From contig JAHAEW010000067.1 in NCBI GenBank assembly GCA_018374635.1, positions 1 through 18,413 of the forward strand: 18,413 nt of DNA, in the 5' to 3' direction. Within the stretch, counting starts at the first letter, position 1. Each line of letters opens with the position of its first letter. The notes beneath the pieces were generated by a model, which was not told the DNA's origin, ran no database searches, and saw only the letters and a list, made by a program, of their open reading frames with translations. The position numbers and the translations under genes were made by a program. The DNA comes from Clostridiales bacterium. GTDB lineage: Bacteria; Bacillota; Clostridia; Oscillospirales; Oscillospiraceae. Below, piece by piece: positions 14,689 through 18,413 of this stretch.

Positions 14689-15106
14689 TGAAAAGGTGAT
14701 GGATCATTTCCAGAATCCCCGTAACCTGGGCAAGATGGAAAACGCCGACGGCGTAGGAGAGGTCGGCAACGCCAAGTGCGGCGACATCATGAAGATGTAT
14801 ATCAAGGTGGAAGACGGGATCATCACCGATGTGAAGTTCAACACCTTCGGCTGCGGCTCTGCCATTGCCACCAGCTCTATGGCCACTGAACTGGTAAAGG
14901 GGAAGCCCGTTACAGAGGCGGTCAAGCTCACCAACCAGGCGGTGGTGGAGGCCCTGGACGGACTGCCAGCCCAGAAGATCCACTGTTCTGTATTGGCAGA
15001 GGAGGCTATCAAGGCTGCGGTCAAGGACTACTATGACCGCAACGGCATCTGCTATGACGAGAAGGATCTGGCTCCGGCGCCCGAGTGCCCCTGCTGCCAC
15101 GGCTGA
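14678..15106 (+). CDS. iscU: Iron-sulfur scaffold protein NifU/IscU
   Basis: A 142-residue IscU-type scaffold on which [2Fe-2S] and [4Fe-4S] clusters are built from IscS-supplied sulfur. The cluster ligands are all present: C34 and D36 in NAKCGD, C59 in TFGCGSAIA, and H102-C103 in KIHCSVLAEEAI. The AAGGAG ribosome site lies in the iscS tail, and the start overlaps iscS by 11 bases. The C-terminus adds an unusual cysteine-rich tail, APECPCCHG (C137, C139, C140), beyond the core fold; a role in metal or sulfur handling would be speculation. No hscBA or ferredoxin genes follow, as is usual in clostridia. Confidence 0.95.
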   Translation: MLYSEKVMDHFQNPRNLGKMENADGVGEVGNAKCGDIMKMYIKVEDGIITDVKFNTFGCGSAIATSSMATELVKGKPVTEAVKLTNQAVVEALDGLPAQKIHCSVLAEEAIKAAVKDYYDRNGICYDEKDLAPAPECPCCHG

Positions 15107-15181
15107 TATACCCCCGCATATGCCCCCGCCGTTCTGCGGTGGAGTGCAGATATATCCCATTTACTCTCTCTCTTTAACCCC

Positions 15182-15224
15182 AAAGCCCTCAGGCCCGGCA
15201 TGTGCCGGGCCTGAGGGCTTTTCT
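15182..15224 (+). terminator. Strong intrinsic terminator after iscU
   Basis: The arm at 15182-15200 pairs perfectly over 19 bases with the arm at 15203-15221. The core is GCCCTCAGGCCCGGC/GCCGGGCCTGAGGGC, with a minimal tip and a TTTTCT tail. A-run and T-run symmetry means it could act in both directions. It closes the isc operon. Confidence 0.92.
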
Positions 15225-15234
15225 GCGTTCGGGA

Positions 15235-15264
15235 TTGGCGGAAGGACTGGGTGTGTGCTATACT
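15235..15264 (+). promoter_or_regulatory. Promoter of the cysteine desulfidase-like gene
   Basis: TTGGCG (15235-15240), an 18-base spacer and TATACT (15259-15264), starting 14 bases past the iscU terminator stem and giving a leader of about 50 bases to ATG 15320. No further regulatory element was recognised. Confidence 0.55.
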
Positions 15265-15319
15265 GAACTGGAAATAGGGAAGTTCCAGATTGAGATTTTA
15301 TGGAAGGAGAACGTGGAGT

Positions 15320-16639
15320 ATGCAGCGCAAGGATTCTCTCTACCAGAATTTTGTCCGCATTTTGGAGGAAGAGCTCCAGCCCGCGATGGGGTGCACCGAG
15401 CCCATTGCCCTGGCCTACGCAGCGGCCAAAGTACGGGAGGCGCTGGGAAAGCGGCCGGAGCGGATGAAAGTGGCGCTGAGCGGCAATCTGATGAAGAATG
15501 TGAAGAGCGTCATCGTGCCAAACACCGGCGGCCTTCGGGGGATCGAGACCTCGGTGGCGGCGGGTGCGGCGGCGGGCGCGGCCGAGCGGGAACTGGAGGT
15601 CATCTCCTCTGTGAACGAGGCGGGGCGGGAGGCCATCCGGGCCTTTCTGCGGGAAGTTCCCATCCAGGTGGAGCGGCTGGAGAGCCCGTCGGTGCTGGAC
15701 ATGGAGCTCACGGTGTGGGCTGGAGACGATACCGCGCTTATCCGCATCACCGACCGGCATACCAACATCGTCTCCCTCCAGCGCAACGGGGAGGAGCTGC
15801 CCCGGGCAGAACAGGGGGGAAAGCAGGACGCGCCGGCAGAGAAGGCGGGCCGCAACCTGCTCAGCGTGGAGCGCATCGTGGAGTTTGCCGACTGTCTGAA
15901 CGTGGAGGACGTACGGAGCGTTTTGGAGCGCCAGGTATCCTGCAACATGGCCATTGCACAGGAAGGGCTGGACCATGAATACGGCGCCGGCATTGGGCGC
16001 ACCCTGCTGGAGGATGGCGGAAGTCTCAAAAACAAGGTGAAGTCCATGGCGGCGGCGGGATCAGACGCCCGCATGAGCGGGTGTGAGCTGCCCGTGGTTA
16101 TCAATTCCGGCAGTGGAAACCAGGGGATCACGGCGTCGGTGCCCGTGGTGGTCTGGGCCCGGGAGAAGGGGTACAGTGCGGAGCGGATGTACCGGGCGCT
16201 GGCGGTCTCCAATCTGCTGGCCATCCACCAGAAGGCCTACATCGGCGTGCTCTCGGCCTACTGCGGAGCGGTGAGCGCGGGGAGCGCTTCGGCGGCCGGG
16301 ATCGCCTATCTGGAGGGGGGCGGATATGACGCAGTGGCCCATACGATGGTCAACGCGTTAGCGATCACCTCGGGAGTTATCTGCGACGGGGCCAAGGCTT
16401 CCTGCGCCGGAAAGATCGCCGTGGCGGTAGAGAGCGGTATCCTTGGATATCAGATGTACCGGCAGGGACACCAGTTCTGGGGCGGGGACGGGATTGTCAG
16501 CAAGGGCGTAGACCAGACCATCCGGAACGTGGGCGAACTGGCCCGGGACGGTATGAAGGAGACCGACCGGAAGATCGTGGAGCTGATGCTGGACAACCTG
16601 TCTTCGGCGCCGGGAGCGGTTGAGACGGGAAAATGCTGA
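15320..16639 (+). CDS. L-cysteine desulfidase / serine dehydratase alpha-family [4Fe-4S] enzyme
   Basis: A 439-residue member of the UPF0597/CdsB/CyuA family (SDH-alpha fold). It starts at ATG 15320 after AAGGAG; a TTG at 15290 in the same frame has no ribosome site. PAMGCTEPIALAYAAA carries C25, the residue conserved in archaeal L-cysteine desulfidase. C315 (AYCGAVSAGSASAAG), C355 and C362 (GVICDGAKASCAGK) are the likely partners for a [4Fe-4S] cluster that binds substrate. Family members convert cysteine to pyruvate, ammonia and sulfide, or act on serine or other amino acids, so the substrate is uncertain. Being beside iscS, iscR and iscU favours a cysteine-linked role. It has its own promoter and terminator. 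Confidence 0.85.
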   Translation: MQRKDSLYQNFVRILEEELQPAMGCTEPIALAYAAAKVREALGKRPERMKVALSGNLMKNVKSVIVPNTGGLRGIETSVAAGAAAGAAERELEVISSVNEAGREAIRAFLREVPIQVERLESPSVLDMELTVWAGDDTALIRITDRHTNIVSLQRNGEELPRAEQGGKQDAPAEKAGRNLLSVERIVEFADCLNVEDVRSVLERQVSCNMAIAQEGLDHEYGAGIGRTLLEDGGSLKNKVKSMAAAGSDARMSGCELPVVINSGSGNQGITASVPVVVWAREKGYSAERMYRALAVSNLLAIHQKAYIGVLSAYCGAVSAGSASAAGIAYLEGGGYDAVAHTMVNALAITSGVICDGAKASCAGKIAVAVESGILGYQMYRQGHQFWGGDGIVSKGVDQTIRNVGELARDGMKETDRKIVELMLDNLSSAPGAVETGKC

Positions 16640-16644
16640 GAAAG

Positions 16645-16684
16645 AAAGCGGACCTGCTCCAGTGAAGCGCAGGTCCGCTTTTAT
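16645..16684. terminator. Bidirectional terminator between convergent genes
   Basis: AAAGCGGACCTGC (16645-16657) pairs perfectly with GCAGGTCCGCTTT (16669-16681), with an 11-base loop. T-runs follow on the plus strand and (as A-runs) on the minus strand, so it can serve both the desulfidase-like gene and the oncoming IclR gene. Confidence 0.9.
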
Positions 16685-16707
16685 CCAAATAGAGCTTGCA
16701 GGTGTGA

Positions 16708-17472
16708 TCATCCCCGATAACCCAGCACACAGGAGATATTGGCCGCCGTGCGCTTGACTTCTTTGATCATCTGTTCCTGATCTGCAGACATACGGTAGTC
16801 CGGGCCGGAGACCGATACCGAGGCGATGACCCGGCGGCTCAGATCATAGATGGGAGCGCCGATGCAGATCAGACCGCTTTCGATCTCGCCATTGTCCATG
16901 GCATACCCCTCGATCCGGACCCGTGCCAGCTCCTCCCGAAAACGGTCCGGATCAATGATGGTGTGCTCAGTGAGGGGGGCGCACTGCGCGAGCCATTCAC
17001 AGTAATCGTCAATATAGGCGTGGCTCTGATCGGCCAGGATAATTTTACCGGCGCTGGTGGCATAGGCCGGGACCCGGGAGCCGATCTTTGTGTTACAGAC
17101 AATGGAACGGTGCGTCTCCACCTTGTCGAGGTAGAAGATATCACGGTCCAAAAGCACACTGAGGTTGATGGTCTCCTTCACCGCGTTGGAAAGCTGCTCC
17201 AGCTCCGGGCGGGCCACCCGGCGCAGGTCGGACTGCCCCAGGATCACGCTGGAGAGCAGGATCAGACGGGGCCCCACCCGGTAGCTCTTGCGCACAGGGT
17301 CCTGTTCCAGATACTGCCGTTCAACCAGTGTGGAGACCTGCCGGAATACGGTGGTGGTAGGGATGCCCAGATGATCCACCAGCGCTTTCAGCGTCCATTC
17401 CGTCTCTCCGTCCATAAAACATTCCAGGATCTGCAATGCACGCAGAATACTGGAAACCTGTTCTTTCGCCAT
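16708..17472 (-). CDS. IclR-family transcriptional regulator
   Basis: A 254-residue IclR-type regulator. An N-terminal winged helix (about residues 5-66: SSILRALQILECF, TLKALVDHLGIPTTTVFRQVSTLVERQYL) precedes an IclR effector-binding domain (about 80-250) with VPAYATSAGKIILA, EGYAMDNGEIESGLICIGAPIYD and ASVSVSGP, all typical. It would form dimers or tetramers and respond to a small carboxylic metabolite. The start ATG is preceded by AAAGGT on the minus strand. It is divergent from the FabZ-like gene and abfD and shares their control region, so it is a likely local regulator. The effector is not evident; a 4-hydroxybutyrate-pathway intermediate is inference only. Confidence 0.92.
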   Translation of the reverse strand: MAKEQVSSILRALQILECFMDGETEWTLKALVDHLGIPTTTVFRQVSTLVERQYLEQDPVRKSYRVGPRLILLSSVILGQSDLRRVARPELEQLSNAVKETINLSVLLDRDIFYLDKVETHRSIVCNTKIGSRVPAYATSAGKIILADQSHAYIDDYCEWLAQCAPLTEHTIIDPDRFREELARVRIEGYAMDNGEIESGLICIGAPIYDLSRRVIASVSVSGPDYRMSADQEQMIKEVKRTAANISCVLGYRG

Positions 17473-17502
17473 ATGTCATCGACCTTTCGTCCATATTTTC
17501 TA

Positions 17503-17532
17503 CATATAAAAATCAAGGATTCAACTTGACAA
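17503..17532 (-). promoter_or_regulatory. Candidate promoter of the IclR gene
   Basis: On the minus strand, TTGTCA (17532-17527), an 18-base spacer and TATATG (17508-17503), about 30 bases before the ATG. Its -35 is nearly superimposed on the -35 of the divergent promoter, so the two promoters would compete for polymerase. Confidence 0.4.
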
Positions 17533-17554
17533 AACCCCGAAAATTGTCTATGAT
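17526..17554 (+). promoter_or_regulatory. Promoter of the FabZ-like gene
   Basis: A perfect TTGACA (17526-17531), a 17-base spacer and TATGAT (17549-17554), about 160 bases before ATG 17716. The strong promoter is followed in the leader by two candidate operators (17582-17619), a layout suited to repression or roadblock. Confidence 0.8.
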
Positions 17555-17581
17555 TAGCATATCACAATCCGTTTGATTTGT

Positions 17582-17619
17582 GAATCTTTTTCTGACAGAT
17601 TTTCGGAATCTTTTTCCGA
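17582..17619. promoter_or_regulatory. Tandem candidate IclR operators
   Basis: GAATCTTTTTCTGA (17582-17595) recurs with one change as GAATCTTTTTCCGA (17606-17619), start to start 24 bases. The second lies in the inverted repeat TCGGAA-N5-TTCCGA (17603-17619), close in form to known IclR-family palindromes of the GGAA-centre-TTCC type. A related site, CGGAATGAGATTCC, lies at 18244-18257 before abfD. Confidence 0.55.
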
Positions 17620-17715
17620 TATGAGGAATAGGAAGGAAAATAGTCAGAAAAGCGGCCTGATTCCTGCGGAGAACAGACCAGGCGCTGCGCCGATGACGGA
17701 AAAGGAGGGTGGAGA

Positions 17716-18162
17716 ATGGCTGAGAACGTGATGAAACTCAATCACGTACAGGTCATGGAGATTATTCCTCACCGCGACCCCATGCTGCTCATTGACGAGG
17801 TGAGTGAGCTGGAGCCCGGCAAGCGTATTATTGCTACCTTCTGGGTGGATCCTGCCCGCGACATATTTCGGGGTCATTTCCCAGGCGATCCAGTGCTGCC
17901 CGGTGTCTACACTGTGGAAGCCACTGCTCAGGCCACGGACCTGATCCTGATGACCAAACCCTGCTATGCCGGCAAGACCCCCCTGTTTCTTGGCATAAAC
18001 AATGTGAAGTTCCGTAAAAAGATCCTCCCCGGCGATACCCTGGAGATCCACGCGGAGCTGCTCAGCGAACGCATGGAGAAGGCGGTTGCCACGTGCCGGT
18101 GCCAGGTATTCACCGCTGGCGAGCTGGCGGCGGAGACCGAAGTCACCATTGCGATGCGCTGA
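17716..18162 (+). CDS. FabZ-like hotdog-fold dehydratase
   Basis: A 148-residue single hotdog-domain protein resembling (3R)-hydroxyacyl-ACP dehydratase FabZ. ATG 17716 follows AGGAGGG. IPHRDPMLLIDEV (17-29) is the family N-terminal motif, and FRGHFPGDPVLPGVYTVEATAQ carries the catalytic H54 and E68. These two residues would dehydrate a 3-hydroxyacyl thioester to the 2-enoyl form. No fatty-acid synthesis genes surround it; instead it lies directly upstream of abfD and opposite an IclR regulator. It may therefore work on CoA thioesters in a catabolic route, or be a thioesterase-like relative. It is probably co-regulated with abfD, though 152 bases and a hairpin separate them. Confidence 0.85.
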   Translation: MAENVMKLNHVQVMEIIPHRDPMLLIDEVSELEPGKRIIATFWVDPARDIFRGHFPGDPVLPGVYTVEATAQATDLILMTKPCYAGKTPLFLGINNVKFRKKILPGDTLEIHAELLSERMEKAVATCRCQVFTAGELAAETEVTIAMR

Positions 18163-18181
18163 GGCGCTGCGCAAACCTTGG

Positions 18182-18225
18182 AATGGAGTGCCTGTCCCCG
18201 AGACCCCTCGTGCAGGCGCTCCATT
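18182..18225. repeat. Hairpin between the FabZ-like gene and abfD
   Basis: AATGGAGTGCCTG (18182-18194) pairs with CAGGCGCTCCATT (18213-18225) over 13 positions with one G-T wobble and an 18-base loop. No T-run follows, so it may be a partial terminator or an mRNA-stability element. Confidence 0.6.
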
Positions 18226-18235
18226 TCGCCCATGT

Positions 18236-18266
18236 TCCAAATTCGGAATGAGATTCCATTTTTGGA
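18236..18266. promoter_or_regulatory. Candidate IclR operator upstream of abfD
   Basis: A nested inverted repeat: TCCAAA (18236-18241) with TTTGGA (18261-18266), enclosing GGAA (18245-18248) and TTCC (18254-18257) five bases apart. The inner CGGAATGAGATTCC differs from the inverse complement of the operator at 17606-17617 at only two central positions. It lies about 50 bases before the abfD start; no convincing promoter of its own was found beside it. Confidence 0.5.
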
Positions 18267-18314
18267 TTTTTATACCTTCTCTTTGACCTGTATATTTTAA
18301 AGGAGGAAATCTTC

Positions 18315-18413
18315 ATGATGACATCCCAGGAGTACATTGAGAGCCTGCGGAAGCTGAAGACGCGGGTGTACATGTTCGGGGAGGCGATCGAGAACTGGGT
18401 GGACCACCCGATG
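18315..18413 (+). CDS. abfD: 4-hydroxybutyryl-CoA dehydratase, N-terminal part (runs off window)
   Basis: The first 33 codons only; the gene continues beyond the window. ATG 18315 follows AGGAGG (18301-18306) by eight bases, and ATG 18318 is a second possible start. The residues TSQEYIESLRKLKTRVYMFG and IENWVDHPM closely match, from memory, the N-terminus of clostridial 4-hydroxybutyryl-CoA dehydratase/vinylacetyl-CoA isomerase. That enzyme is an FAD and [4Fe-4S] radical enzyme converting 4-hydroxybutyryl-CoA to crotonyl-CoA on the way to butyrate. Other members of the 4-hydroxyphenylacetate 3-hydroxylase-like family share the fold, so the assignment rests on this short but distinctive stretch. 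Confidence 0.82.
   Translation, partial: MMTSQEYIESLRKLKTRVYMFGEAIENWVDHPM

Noticed and set aside
17582..17619. Direct repeats as a mini-CRISPR
   Set aside because: Only two short copies are present, inside a promoter region, and they are palindromic like operators; there are no spacers or cas genes.

Overview
The window looks like chromosomal DNA from a spore-forming, anaerobic Gram-positive gut bacterium of the Clostridia, most likely an Oscillospiraceae member of the Flavonifractor/Intestinimonas/Lawsonibacter type. This is an inference from four things: an SLH-anchored surface protein, SpoIIQ-like and YlbJ-like sporulation proteins, an iscR-iscS-iscU operon, and a gene start closely resembling clostridial 4-hydroxybutyryl-CoA dehydratase. 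The DNA is GC-rich except for the first ~800 bases and the stretch at 1260-1450. No rRNA, tRNA, CRISPR array, transposase or integrase was seen.

Layout. (1) 1-800: an AT-rich, probably acquired stretch with one unrecognised minus-strand gene (possibly an immunity-type protein). (2) 800-2490: a gene graveyard with at least five truncated fragments of unrelated families packed end to end: a PfkB-type sugar kinase (minus strand), a response-regulator receiver domain, the N-terminus of a metal-dependent cyclase/hydrolase, an AraC-type DNA-binding domain, and the C-terminus of a polysaccharide deacetylase. Several breakpoints can be placed within a few bases. (3) 2570-8860: a promoter and a 2048-residue secreted protein with a CehA/McbA-like PHP metal-dependent phosphoesterase domain, OB-folds, Ig-like modules, an Asp-rich linker and three SLH domains. 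(4) 8950-12410: a YibE/F membrane protein, a SpoIIQ-like M23 protein with an intact zinc site, a tiny response-regulator relic, and a YlbJ-like membrane protein. (5) 12400-15220: a small four-cysteine protein, then iscR, iscS and iscU with good sigma-A-type promoters and a strong terminator. (6) 15235-16640: an L-cysteine desulfidase/serine dehydratase-family enzyme. (7) 16640-18413: a bidirectional terminator, an IclR-family regulator on the minus strand, and divergently a FabZ-like hotdog dehydratase followed by the start of a 4-hydroxybutyryl-CoA dehydratase gene (abfD), which runs off the window.

How the parts fit. iscS, iscU and iscR form a standard iron-sulfur assembly and sensing unit. 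The adjacent desulfidase-like enzyme would itself need a [4Fe-4S] cluster and may act on cysteine. The IclR gene probably controls the divergent FabZ-like/abfD pair: a related GGAA-N5-TTCC motif lies upstream of both the FabZ-like gene and abfD. AbfD needs an FAD and a [4Fe-4S] cluster, so the whole right half of the window leans on iron-sulfur chemistry. The least described items are the giant surface phosphoesterase, the IclR/FabZ-like/AbfD arrangement with its candidate operators, and the fragment graveyard.
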